A stretch of 64,000 bases of DNA, taken from Variovorax paradoxus (GTDB taxonomy: Bacteria > Pseudomonadota > Gammaproteobacteria > Burkholderiales > Burkholderiaceae_C). Each line of letters starts with the position of its first letter. Position 1 is the stretch's first letter. The DNA is taken from positions 2,170,001 to 2,234,000 of the forward strand of contig NZ_CP123990.1 in NCBI RefSeq assembly GCF_029919115.1, in the 5' to 3' direction. Made by a program: the position numbers and the translations under genes. The notes under the pieces are model-generated. The model did not search any database, was not told where the DNA came from, and worked only from the letters and a program-made list of their open reading frames with translations. Below, piece after piece: positions 34,660 to 43,056 of the stretch.

Positions 34660-36720
34660 CTACTCGTCTTCGTGCACCCGGTATTGCCCCATCAGCGTTT
34701 GCTGAACCCCTGGCGGCACGGCTTCATAGTGCGACAGCGCAATGGTGTAGCGCCCCTGGCCGCTGGTCATTGCGTTGAGGCGCGACTGGTAGTTGGCCAG
34801 TTCGGCCATGGGCACCTGGCCGCCGATGCTCACGGTGCCCACTCCCAGGTCCGATGTACCTGTGACCAGGCCGCGGCGTGAAGACAGATCGCTCGTGACA
34901 TCGCCGACGGAATGCTCGGGCACGTCGATACCGATCTCGACGATCGGTTCGAGCACGACCGGCCGAGCCTCGCGGATGGCTGCCATGAAGGCCTTGCGGC
35001 CGGCGGTTGCAAAGGCAATGTCCTTGCTGTCGACGCTGTGGTGCTTGCCGTCGTACACCACCACGCGCACGTCGACCACGGGGTAGCCGGCAATCGCGCC
35101 GCTCGCCAGCACTTCGCGCACGCCTTTTTCCACCGCGGGAATGAACTGGCCCGGAATCGCACCGCCCCTGACTTCATCGGCAAACTGAAAGCCGGCACCC
35201 CGCGCCAATGGCTCGATGCGCAGGAAGACTTCGCCGAACTGCCCGGCGCCGCCGGTCTGCTTCTTGTGGCGGTGGTGGCCTTCGGCCGGCGCTGCAATGG
35301 TCTCGCGATAAGCAATGCGGGGCGGCCGCGTCAGCACCTCGAAGCGATACACCTCGCGCAGGCGCTCGAGCACGATGCGCAGGTGCAGCTCGCCAAGCCC
35401 GTAGAGCACCGTCTCGTTGGTGGCCGCCACATGCTCGATGCGCAGGCACGGGTCTTCGGCCGCGAGCTTGCCCAGGATTTCCCACGCGCGCTGTTCGTCT
35501 CCATGGCGCTTGGGCTCCACGGCCAGGCCGTACACCGGCACCGGAAAAGGGAGCGGTGCCAGATGCACGTGGCTGTCTTCCGCGGCGTCGTGCAGCACGG
35601 CATCGAAATGAATCTCCTCCACCTTTGCCACCGCCACGATGTCGCCCGGCACCGCATGCGAAACCTCCACATGGTCTTTGCCCTGCAGCATGAACAGGTG
35701 TCCCACCTTGAAGGGCTTGCGGCCGTCGCCGATGTAGAGCTGGCTGTCTCGCGTGAGCGTGCCCTGGTGCACGCGAAAGATGCCCATCTTGCCCACATAG
35801 GGATCGACCGTGACCTTGAACACATGCGCGAGCACGTGGAGCGACGGGTCGGGCTTGACCTCCAACGGCTTGGCCTCTGCGCCCTCGCCCAGCAAGAACT
35901 CCGGCGGATTGCCTTCGGTGGGGTCGGGCAGCAGCTTGACGATGATGTCGAGCAGCTCGGCCACACCGGCGCCGCTGCGCGCCGAGACAAAGCAAACCGG
36001 AATCAGGTGGCCTTCGCGCAGCGCCTGCTCGAGAGGCGCATGCAGCTCTGACGGGTCCACGTCGCCCTCTTCGAGGTAGCGGTCGACAAAGGCGGCGTCC
36101 ACCTCTACCACCTGCTCCACGAGCGCCCGATGTGCCGCTTCGACAGGCCCGAAGTCGGACCGCCCGAAGCGGTTGAAGAAACAGTCAACCACCTGCCTGT
36201 TGACTCCGTCGGGCAGGTTGAGCGGCAGGCATTCGCGGCCGAAGGTCGCCTGGATATCAGCCAGCAGCCCAGCAAGCGAGATGCCCTGCGCGTCGATGCG
36301 GTTGACGATGATCATGCGGGCAAGGTGGCGCGAGGCCGCGTACTCCATCATGCGCACCGCCATCGGCTCGATGCCGGCAGCGGCATTGATGACCACGGCC
36401 GCCGTTTCCACGGCCTCCAGCGCGGGCAGGCTCTGGCCCAGAAAGTCGGGCCCGCCGGGAGTGTCGATGAAGTGGATGCGCGTGCCGGCATGCGTGAGGT
36501 GCATCACCGATGCGTTGAGCGAATGCTGCATGCGGCGCTCGAGCGGATCGTGGTCGCTGACAGTGCTGCCCCGCTCGATGCTGCCGCACGCCCCGATGGC
36601 GCCCGCCTTGTGCAGCAACGCCTCGGCAAGGGAGCTTTTGCCGGCGGCGGCAGGCCCGACGAGCGCCAACGTTCGCACTGCTTCCATCTCGGCCGCGAGG
36701 CCGTTCGATCGGCTTGGCAT
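34660..36720 (-). CDS. Elongation factor G-like translational GTPase (EF-G2 type)
   Basis: 686 aa from ATG at 36720; AGGAG stands 8 nt before it. G domain: P-loop GPAAAGKSS (22-30), DTPGGPDF (86-93), NRID (140-143, for NKxD). Domain II (KVTVDPYVGKMGIFRVHQGTLTRDSQLYIGDG) and the III-V region of EF-G follow (HRHKKQTGGAGQFGEVFLRIEPL; GYPVVDVRVVVYDGKHHSVDSKDIAF). The switch I element RGITI of true EF-G is not seen; the corresponding stretch reads RRMQHSLNASVMHL. This is typical of paralogous EF-G-like proteins of unclear role rather than the main translocase. Monocistronic, convergent with iclR (39 bp between stops). Confidence 0.88.
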   Translation of the reverse strand: MPSRSNGLAAEMEAVRTLALVGPAAAGKSSLAEALLHKAGAIGACGSIERGSTVSDHDPLERRMQHSLNASVMHLTHAGTRIHFIDTPGGPDFLGQSLPALEAVETAAVVINAAAGIEPMAVRMMEYAASRHLARMIIVNRIDAQGISLAGLLADIQATFGRECLPLNLPDGVNRQVVDCFFNRFGRSDFGPVEAAHRALVEQVVEVDAAFVDRYLEEGDVDPSELHAPLEQALREGHLIPVCFVSARSGAGVAELLDIIVKLLPDPTEGNPPEFLLGEGAEAKPLEVKPDPSLHVLAHVFKVTVDPYVGKMGIFRVHQGTLTRDSQLYIGDGRKPFKVGHLFMLQGKDHVEVSHAVPGDIVAVAKVEEIHFDAVLHDAAEDSHVHLAPLPFPVPVYGLAVEPKRHGDEQRAWEILGKLAAEDPCLRIEHVAATNETVLYGLGELHLRIVLERLREVYRFEVLTRPPRIAYRETIAAPAEGHHRHKKQTGGAGQFGEVFLRIEPLARGAGFQFADEVRGGAIPGQFIPAVEKGVREVLASGAIAGYPVVDVRVVVYDGKHHSVDSKDIAFATAGRKAFMAAIREARPVVLEPIVEIGIDVPEHSVGDVTSDLSSRRGLVTGTSDLGVGTVSIGGQVPMAELANYQSRLNAMTSGQGRYTIALSHYEAVPPGVQQTLMGQYRVHEDE

Positions 36721-37083
36721 GGCATGCACTCCTTGGCGCCCCGAAGGCTTGCCCGGCGGCCTCGCAGGCTCGGGCATCGCGTGTAGACGCCGACAGTCAG
36801 CCTACGGGATTGGCAGTGCCGACGCAACGGCGCTATCACCGGCTCGCATTCGTTCGGCGCAATGGTGAGAAAAGGTGGAACCCTACCCATCGACTCATAC
36901 GTTGTCCTACAACCATGTAACTACTGGTGATACTTTGAAGCGAATTTCTCCGCAATTCCTGATTGACGCAGCATTGAAGCTGCCCAAATAATCCGCGCGC
37001 CGCGTCGTATGACAACTGATGTTGTATGACATCTGATGACCCCCCGACCAACCCCGGACATTCGATCAATAAAGGGAAATGCC
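36721..37083. other. Intergenic region between EF-G-like gene and pectate lyase gene
   Basis: 363 bp of mostly AT-richer DNA containing both divergent promoters. It holds three 13-bp palindromes of one pattern (listed separately) and no credible gene on either strand. An open frame into the lyase gene from 37036 adds 16 residues of no family resemblance. Confidence 0.7.
36901..37033. promoter_or_regulatory. Three GTTGT-N3-ACAAC palindromes (GntR-type operators)
   Basis: GTTGT-CCT-ACAAC at 36901-36913 is perfect. GTCGT-ATG-ACAAC (37004-37016) and GTTGT-ATG-ACATC (37021-37033) each differ at one position. The last two are 17 bp apart centre to centre and end 50 bp before the lyase start codon. 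The pattern suits a FadR-subfamily GntR regulator, many of which control sugar-acid genes. No such regulator is encoded in this window. Confidence 0.6.
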
Positions 37084-38928
37084 ATGAAACGTCGACAGTT
37101 TGCAATTTCGGTCCTGTCTCCCATCGCGCTTGCCGCCTGTGGCGGCGGCGGCAATGACGGGCCCAGCTTCCCGTTTCCTGTTCCGCCGCCCCCTCCGCCC
37201 CCTGCCCCCCCACCCGCCCCGACTCCGCAGGCCACCGCCGCGGCGGGGCTCAAGCGCGCGGCGACCTACATGGACGAAGTGGTTTCGTACAAAGGCGGCT
37301 ACGTGTGGTCGTACTCGCCCGATCTCCTGCAGACATTCGGCGAAATGGAAGCCAAGCGCACCATGCTGTGGCTGCAGCCACCGGGCACATCGTCCATCGG
37401 CCATATCTACCTCGATGCCTATCACGCAACCGGCGACGAGCGCTTCTACCAGGCCGCAGACCGCACCGCCAAGGCAGTTGCCGCGGCCCAGCACAGCTCG
37501 GGCGGCTGGAACTACATCTACGACTTCGCCGGCGAAGCGTCGCTGCAGCACTGGTACGAAACCGTCGGCATGAACGGCTGGCGCCTCGAAGAGTTCCAGC
37601 ACTACTACGGCAATGCCACCTTCGACGACGCCACGACCGCCGTCGCATCGCAGCTGATGCTGCGCATGTACCTGGAAAAGAAAGACCCGGTCTACCAGGC
37701 CGCAACCGAGAAGGCCATCAAGTTCATCACCGATGCGCAGTTCGGCCCGCAGTTCGGCATTGCAGATGGCGGTTGGCCGCAGCGCTTTCCGCACAACCCG
37801 AACGCGATCACGTCGATGCCCTTGCCCAACCCGCAGCAGCTGCCCGCGGGCGCGCGTGCGGGCATGGAAGACAGCGACTACACGCTGCATGTGACCTTCA
37901 ACGACGACGTCATGGGCGAGAACATCAAGTTCCTGACCATGTGCGTGATGACGCTGGGCCGCACCGACCTGGTGGCCAACATCACGCGGGCGATGGATTG
38001 CATGCAGCGCATGCAGTGGACCTCGTCGGCGCTGCCGCTGCAGTCGGGCTGGAGCCTTCAGCACCTGTCGCGCGTAACGAACGGCCGCCCGGCAGGGGCT
38101 CCGGCCGGCGCGCGCTCCTACGAGCCGCGCTCACTGGCCACGCACACCACGCAGACCAACATCCAGCAGCTGTTCGGCTACTTCACGCTCACCGGCGACA
38201 AGAAGTACCTGTCGCAGCTGCAAAAGGCGATCGACTGGCTGAAGTCGCCATCGATCCAGCTCCCAGCCGATGTCGCGACCCTCAACCCGCTGCTGGCCGG
38301 GCGCAACGTGGCCACGTTCATCGAGCTCGACACAAACGAGCCGCTGTTCATTCACCGCTATGGCTCCAACATTCACAACGGCGCGTACTTTTTCGACAAG
38401 GACATCACCAACACGATCAGCCACTATTCGTCGGGCCGGTCGGTGAACGCCGCCGCACTGCAAACACGCCTGAACGAACTCAACGCGATGACGCAGCCGC
38501 AGATCGATGCCATGGTCGCCAAGTCGCCGCTGCGGGCCACCACGCCCAGGGCCCTGCCAAAGTACTTTGCCGCCGTTCGAGAGGTGGATTTTCCGGACCT
38601 GTTCGAAGGCGCGGTGCTGAAGACACCGGTGGTGCCCGAATCGGAAGTGCAGACGATCCTGGCCGCGCTGGTGGACGGCAACTACTGGACCGCGCCCGTG
38701 CCGGAGATCGTGAACCCCTACCGCGGCAACGGCCCGACGACGCCATACACCGGCACGGCGTACCGCAGCCGCCACGTGGGCGACATCTACGACACCTCTC
38801 CGTATCCGGCCGATGCGCCGCCGGAGATCGAGCCGTATGTGAAGCGCGAGAAGCCGCAGTTCATCGTCACGTCGAATTTCATCGCGCGGATGGGACGGCT
38901 GATCTCGTTCATTTCGCCGGTGGCCTGA
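37084..38928 (+). CDS. Pectate lyase, polysaccharide lyase family 10-like lipoprotein
   Basis: 614 aa from ATG at 37084, preceded by AAAGGGAAA. Lipoprotein signal with lipobox LAAC (Cys19), then a Gly-rich and Pro-rich linker (about residues 20-52, with a run of prolines) that would hold the enzyme away from the membrane. The catalytic alpha/alpha toroid starts near residue 55. The diagnostic pectate lyase block DGGWPQRFP begins at Asp228, with the acidic and basic residues of the active site around it. It should cleave polygalacturonate by calcium-dependent beta-elimination at the cell surface or in the periplasm. Longer than many PL10 domains: about 200 residues follow the lyase core (WLKSPSIQLPADVATLNPLLAGRNVATFIELDTNEPLF and beyond). 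No other pectin gene is adjacent. Confidence 0.9.
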   Translation: MKRRQFAISVLSPIALAACGGGGNDGPSFPFPVPPPPPPPAPPPAPTPQATAAAGLKRAATYMDEVVSYKGGYVWSYSPDLLQTFGEMEAKRTMLWLQPPGTSSIGHIYLDAYHATGDERFYQAADRTAKAVAAAQHSSGGWNYIYDFAGEASLQHWYETVGMNGWRLEEFQHYYGNATFDDATTAVASQLMLRMYLEKKDPVYQAATEKAIKFITDAQFGPQFGIADGGWPQRFPHNPNAITSMPLPNPQQLPAGARAGMEDSDYTLHVTFNDDVMGENIKFLTMCVMTLGRTDLVANITRAMDCMQRMQWTSSALPLQSGWSLQHLSRVTNGRPAGAPAGARSYEPRSLATHTTQTNIQQLFGYFTLTGDKKYLSQLQKAIDWLKSPSIQLPADVATLNPLLAGRNVATFIELDTNEPLFIHRYGSNIHNGAYFFDKDITNTISHYSSGRSVNAAALQTRLNELNAMTQPQIDAMVAKSPLRATTPRALPKYFAAVREVDFPDLFEGAVLKTPVVPESEVQTILAALVDGNYWTAPVPEIVNPYRGNGPTTPYTGTAYRSRHVGDIYDTSPYPADAPPEIEPYVKREKPQFIVTSNFIARMGRLISFISPVA

Positions 38929-38955
38929 GCCGAGCCGCCCCGGGCAGGCACTCCA

Positions 38956-39891
38956 CTAGCGGGTGAGTGACCCTTCGTTCACCAGTTGCCACAGCGCCTC
39001 GGCCACCGGGGCCATGCTTGCAGCCTGGCGGTACAGCCGGATTTCCACCGGCACCCGCCAGGCGCCCTTGCCGGCATCCACCAGCGCACCGCTGCGCAGG
39101 TCGTCCGCGACCAGGCTCATGGGCAGCCACGCGAGGCCGCGTCCTTCGAGCGCCATGGTTCTGAGCAGCGCGGCGTGGTGCGCCGTAAAAACCACCGAGA
39201 GCGACGATGCGAAATCCTTGCCGAACTCGCTGTCCTGTATTGCCCGCATGATCCGCCCCAGCCCCGATGCGTCGCTGTAGGCCAGCACCGAAGGCGCCTG
39301 GGCAGTGCCAAGCGCATGCAGCGGCACGCCCTGGGCATCCGGTGCGGAAACCGGAACCAGCACGTCTTCGCTCAACCGCAGGACCGGGTATTGCCCTTCG
39401 TCGAGCCGGCCCGGTGCACCGGCATGGCCGTGGCACAGCACAAACTGCACGCGGCGCTGCTGCATCAGGTCTTCGCAGGCCTGCGAGCTGTCGGAGATGG
39501 TCTGGATCGGCCCCAGGCTGAGCCGGCTTTCCACGGCGCCCAACCAGCGCGGAAAGAATGTCAGCGACAGCACATGCGTGGCGGCAAATCTCAGGCTGGC
39601 CGCGGCCATGTCGTGTGCCGCGCGCGCCTTGATGCGGGCGGCTTCCAGGCCGGCCAGCAGCTCTTTCAGCAGCGGCTCAAAACGCTTGCCGGCGGCCGTC
39701 AGTGCCGCGGGGTGCGCGCTGCGGTCGAACAGGTCGACACCCACCCACTCTTCCAGCGCACGAATGTGCCGGCTGAACGCAGGCTGCGCGATGGAGCGCA
39801 CCTGGGCCGCGCGCGAGAAATTGCCGGTCTCGGCCAGGGCAATGAAGTCTTCCAGCCATTCGAGGTCGAGGGGGCGGTTGCCGGGGCCCAT
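38956..39891 (-). CDS. LysR family transcriptional regulator
   Basis: 311 aa if begun at ATG 39891 (MGPGNRPLDLEWLEDFIALAETGNFSRAAQ). Two earlier in-frame ATGs (39945 and further) would add residues rich in Cys and Arg not seen in the family, so the later start is preferred; no ribosome site decides it. The helix-turn-helix segment AAQVRSIAQPAFSRHIRALEEWVG is clear; the effector domain runs from about 95. Divergent from the DapA-family gene at 40004 with 112 bp between, which marks the dapA-Bug-SDR operon as its target. Confidence 0.9.
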   Translation of the reverse strand: MGPGNRPLDLEWLEDFIALAETGNFSRAAQVRSIAQPAFSRHIRALEEWVGVDLFDRSAHPAALTAAGKRFEPLLKELLAGLEAARIKARAAHDMAAASLRFAATHVLSLTFFPRWLGAVESRLSLGPIQTISDSSQACEDLMQQRRVQFVLCHGHAGAPGRLDEGQYPVLRLSEDVLVPVSAPDAQGVPLHALGTAQAPSVLAYSDASGLGRIMRAIQDSEFGKDFASSLSVVFTAHHAALLRTMALEGRGLAWLPMSLVADDLRSGALVDAGKGAWRVPVEIRLYRQAASMAPVAEALWQLVNEGSLTR

Positions 39892-40003
39892 GTGCTGCGC
39901 AATCGGTTGAATAGTTGTATGCGATTCGAGTATTGGACGGTGCATGCCCCGCCGGCAAAAGATGCACCCATTCCTGCACCTTGAACCACAACGGAGACAC
40001 AGC

Positions 40004-40942
40004 ATGCCTGCCATCGCGAATTATCGCGGGATCATTCCCGCCATTTCCTGCCCCTTCACGGCCGACCACCGCATCGACGAACCGGCGCTGCGCAAGCTCG
40101 CCTCATGGCTGGCGGGGCACGACGGCGTGGTGGCAGTCATGACCAACGGCCACACCGGCGAGGTGTTTTCGCTCACGCCGGCCGAACGCGCCGAGGTGAC
40201 CCGCATCGTGGCTGACGAGCTGCGCGGCCGCATGCCGGTCATCTCGTCCATCGTTTGCGAGGGCCTGGCCGACGCCGCCGAGCATGCACGCGCCGCCCAG
40301 GCCGCCGGCGCCGTGGCGCTGGACGTGATGCCGCCCCACCACTGGCTGCGCTTCGGCTTCACGCCCGGCCATGCACTGCAATACTTCGAGGCCATTCACC
40401 GCGCCGCACCGGAACTCGACCTGGTCTGCCATGTGTACCCGGCCTGGACGCGCGCCTCTTACTCGTCGCAGCTGCTGGCCGAGCTGGCGCGCCTGCCCTA
40501 CCTGCAGGCCTTCAAGGTCGGCCAGCGCGACATGAACAAATACGCCCGCGATATCCAGGCGATCCGCGAGGCCGATGCGTCGAAGGCCATCCTCACCTGC
40601 CACGATGAATACCTGCTGGCCTCGATGGTGCAAGGCGTGGACGGCGCGCTGGTCGGCTTCGCCACCTTCATACCGCAGCTGATCATCGACCTGTGGAATG
40701 CGGTGAAGTCCGGCGACCTGAAGAAGGCCATGGCCGTGCAGGCCCTCATCACGCCGCTGAAAGACGCGGTGTACGGCGGCGGCGAACCGACCGGAGAAGC
40801 GCACGCGCGCATGAAGGGCGGCATGTTCCTGGCCGGCGTGCTCGACAACGCCACGGTGCGCCCACCGACCGAGGCGCCGAATGAACGCGAGATGCAGGCG
40901 CTGCGCGCCGCGGTGCAGCAAGCCGGTTTGTCGAAGCGCTGA
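40004..40942 (+). CDS. DapA family (dihydrodipicolinate synthase/N-acetylneuraminate lyase) protein
   Basis: 312 aa from ATG at 40004, after GGAG. TIM-barrel class I aldolase: NGHTGE (48-53) at the place of GTTGE, Tyr145 in CHVYPAW, and Schiff-base Lys171 in FKVGQRD. It condenses or cleaves a 2-oxo-acid such as pyruvate with an aldehyde. Differences at the carboxylate-binding loop and the neighbourhood (LysR, Bug receptor, SDR) argue for a catabolic aldolase or dehydratase rather than lysine synthesis. First gene of a three-gene operon. Confidence 0.9.
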   Translation: MPAIANYRGIIPAISCPFTADHRIDEPALRKLASWLAGHDGVVAVMTNGHTGEVFSLTPAERAEVTRIVADELRGRMPVISSIVCEGLADAAEHARAAQAAGAVALDVMPPHHWLRFGFTPGHALQYFEAIHRAAPELDLVCHVYPAWTRASYSSQLLAELARLPYLQAFKVGQRDMNKYARDIQAIREADASKAILTCHDEYLLASMVQGVDGALVGFATFIPQLIIDLWNAVKSGDLKKAMAVQALITPLKDAVYGGGEPTGEAHARMKGGMFLAGVLDNATVRPPTEAPNEREMQALRAAVQQAGLSKR

Positions 40943-41002
40943 TCACGAGAGGCCCGGCACTGCCGGTGCCCTCCCCCACAAAACCAGAAGGAGACAAGAG
41001 AC

Positions 41003-41974
41003 ATGCAACGCAACCATTTCCTGCGCGCCACGCTCGCGGTTCTCGCGCTTGGCGCGGCTTCCTGCGGCTTTGCACAGACGCAAGCATGGCCCACGCGGCC
41101 CGTGCGCGTGGTCATTCCGTTTCCGCCGGGCGGCACACTCGACACTGTGGGGCGCCTGCTTGCGCAGAAGCTCGGCGACCAGACCGGCCAGCCCTTCATC
41201 GTCGAGAACCGGCCCGGCGGCAACGGCGTGATCGGCGCCGACGTGGTGTCGAAGGCGCCGGCCGACGGCTACACGCTGCTGTTCAACGCATCGACTTTCA
41301 CCACGGCGCCGATGACGATGAAGTCTGTGCCCTATGAGGTGGTGCGCGACTTCACGCCGGTGGCGCTGGTGGCCAAGGCGCCGCTGTCGGTGGCCATCAA
41401 CAAGAACCTGCCGATCACCGACGTCAAGTCGCTCATTTCGTACGCCAAGGCGAACCCGGGCAAGATGACCTTCGCGGTCGGCTCCATCGGCTCGGCCGGC
41501 CACCTGTCGACCGAGCTGCTCAAGCGCGCGGGCGGGCTCGACTACCTCATCGTGCCGTACAAGGGCACGGCACCGGCCTTCCAGGACCTGATCGGCGGGC
41601 AGATCGACGGCTTCATCGACCCCATCCTGGGCTCGCTGCAGTACCACAAGAGCGGCATGCTGCGCGTGGTGGCGGTTACTTCGGCCAACCGCGCCACCAG
41701 CCTGCCGAACGTGCCCACGGTGGGCGAAAGCATTCCGGGCTACGAGTTCTACAGCTGGTACGGCCTGTGGGGCCCGGCCAAGCTGCCTGCGGCCATTACG
41801 CAGCGGCTCAATGCCGAAGTGAACAAGGCGCTTGGCACCGACATGCGCGAAACGCTCAACGCGCAGGGGCTGCTGCTCACGCCCGGGAGCGTCGAAGACT
41901 TCGTCAAGTTCCAGCATGCCGACATGGAGCGCTCGAAGAAAATCATCACCGAGGGCAACATCCGTGTCGAATAA
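41003..41974 (+). CDS. Bug/TctC family receptor (5), DapA operon
   Basis: 323 aa; AGGAGA upstream of ATG 41003. Signal peptide ends near SCGFAQTQA; mature TRPVRVVIPFPPGGTLDTVGR. PADGYTLLFNASTFTTAP and VPYKGTAPAFQDLIGGQIDGFID are the family blocks. It should feed the substrate for the DapA-like lyase and the SDR, whose genes flank it, 60 bp behind the lyase and overlapping the SDR. Confidence 0.95.
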   Translation: MQRNHFLRATLAVLALGAASCGFAQTQAWPTRPVRVVIPFPPGGTLDTVGRLLAQKLGDQTGQPFIVENRPGGNGVIGADVVSKAPADGYTLLFNASTFTTAPMTMKSVPYEVVRDFTPVALVAKAPLSVAINKNLPITDVKSLISYAKANPGKMTFAVGSIGSAGHLSTELLKRAGGLDYLIVPYKGTAPAFQDLIGGQIDGFIDPILGSLQYHKSGMLRVVAVTSANRATSLPNVPTVGESIPGYEFYSWYGLWGPAKLPAAITQRLNAEVNKALGTDMRETLNAQGLLLTPGSVEDFVKFQHADMERSKKIITEGNIRVE

Positions 41975-42665
41975 GGCCGCGCCGCATGCGGTGGTCACGG
42001 GCAGCAGCAGCGGTATCGGCCGCGCCATTGCCTCGCATCTGCTGGAACAAGGCTGGCGTGTGAGCGGGCTCGACCTTGCGGCGCCTACGCTGTCGCATGC
42101 AGCCTTTCTTCACATGGCGATGGATCTGTCGGACGCCGAAGCCATTGCGCGCGCCGCGGCCGCCTTGCAAGACGCCGACGCGCTGGTGCATGCAGCCGGC
42201 GTCCTGCGCGTCGGCCCGCTGGGCCAGCTCGACCATGCGGGCGGCGAGCTGATGTGGCGGCTGCATGTCGATGCGGCCACGCGCCTGGCCGATGCACTCG
42301 TGCCCGCGATGGCCGCGCGCGGCAGCGGCCGAGTGGTGTTCGTCGGCAGCCGTGTTGCGCAAGGCATGCCCGGCCGCGGGCAATACGCCGCCACCAAGGC
42401 GGCGCTGGTCGCGCTCGCACGCAGCTGGGCGGCAGAGGTGGCCGCGAGCGGCGTCACCATCAACGTGGTGTCGCCCGGCGCCACGCAGACCGCGATGCTG
42501 CAAGACCCGGCGCGCGCGGGCAGCGCACCGCGCCTGCCACCCATCGGGCGGCTGATCCAGCCCGAGGAGATTGCCGCGCTGGTCGCCTTTCTTCTCTCGG
42601 CGCCGGCCGCAGCCATTACCGGACAGGACATCGCCATTTGCGGCGGTGCATCGCTGCACCGCTAA
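41964..42665 (+). CDS. SDR family oxidoreductase
   Basis: 233 aa from GTG at 41964 (VSNKAAPHAVVTGSSSGIGRAIA); it overlaps the Bug stop by 11 bp. The frame is open far upstream inside the Bug gene, which is a shadow. TGSSSGIG cofactor loop, catalytic Ser in FVGSRV, YAATK, and C-terminal ICGGASLHR. The protein is a little short for the family because the nucleotide-binding region after beta-2 is compact (GLDLAAPTLSHAAFLHMAMDLSD). NAD(P)-linked oxidation or reduction of the same substrate as the DapA-like lyase is likely. Confidence 0.88.
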   Translation: MSNKAAPHAVVTGSSSGIGRAIASHLLEQGWRVSGLDLAAPTLSHAAFLHMAMDLSDAEAIARAAAALQDADALVHAAGVLRVGPLGQLDHAGGELMWRLHVDAATRLADALVPAMAARGSGRVVFVGSRVAQGMPGRGQYAATKAALVALARSWAAEVAASGVTINVVSPGATQTAMLQDPARAGSAPRLPPIGRLIQPEEIAALVAFLLSAPAAAITGQDIAICGGASLHR

Positions 42666-42803
42666 TACCAATGCACCCATGCCAAGGCGCATTGAGTCGA
42701 AAGTGGTGCGAGTTTTCCGACACCTCTTGTAGCGTGTTCCGCACGGTTACTGGGGTGACACCCTGAGCACAAGCCGAAGTTGTTGGGCTAGTATTTCCAT
42801 ACA

Positions 42804-43043
42804 GTGCCAGCAACACCCAGACCCATTGAGTATTTGCTCGAACTCGAGCATGCCAGCCTCCCGGTGCATATCCGGGACCGGGACGCGATCCAGGCCATCG
42901 CTGTTCTGAAGGCGATTGGCTGCGTCGAGGCGGAGATTTCTCCGCCCCTCGATCTGTGCAGTTCGTTCGAAGACTACGAGTGCGCGGTGGTAAGGGAGAT
43001 CACGCCGGTGGGCCGAACGGAGCTGGCCGCGGAATACGGCTGA
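42804..43043 (+). CDS. Small conserved-looking hypothetical protein
   Basis: 79 aa from GTG at 42804. Sequence IEYLLELEHASLPVHIRDRDAIQAIAVLKAIGCVEAEISPPL is mixed helix and strand with natural codon use and no membrane segment or metal motif. I do not recognise a family. It stands alone between the DapA operon and the convergent thiolase-like gene (13 bp between stops). No clear ribosome site is visible. Coding is inferred from composition and from the absence of a better frame. Confidence 0.55.
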   Translation: MPATPRPIEYLLELEHASLPVHIRDRDAIQAIAVLKAIGCVEAEISPPLDLCSSFEDYECAVVREITPVGRTELAAEYG

Positions 43044-43056
43044 CGCCCTTCATTCA

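Noticed and set aside
37190..37240. Short tandem CCG/CCC-rich repeats, considered as a repeat element
   Set aside because: They encode the proline linker after the lipobox of the pectate lyase and are explained by coding.
40004..40942. Assignment of the DapA-family gene to lysine biosynthesis
   Set aside because: It is in a LysR-Bug-SDR catabolic setting and differs in the GTTGE and carboxylate loops; no other lysine gene is near.
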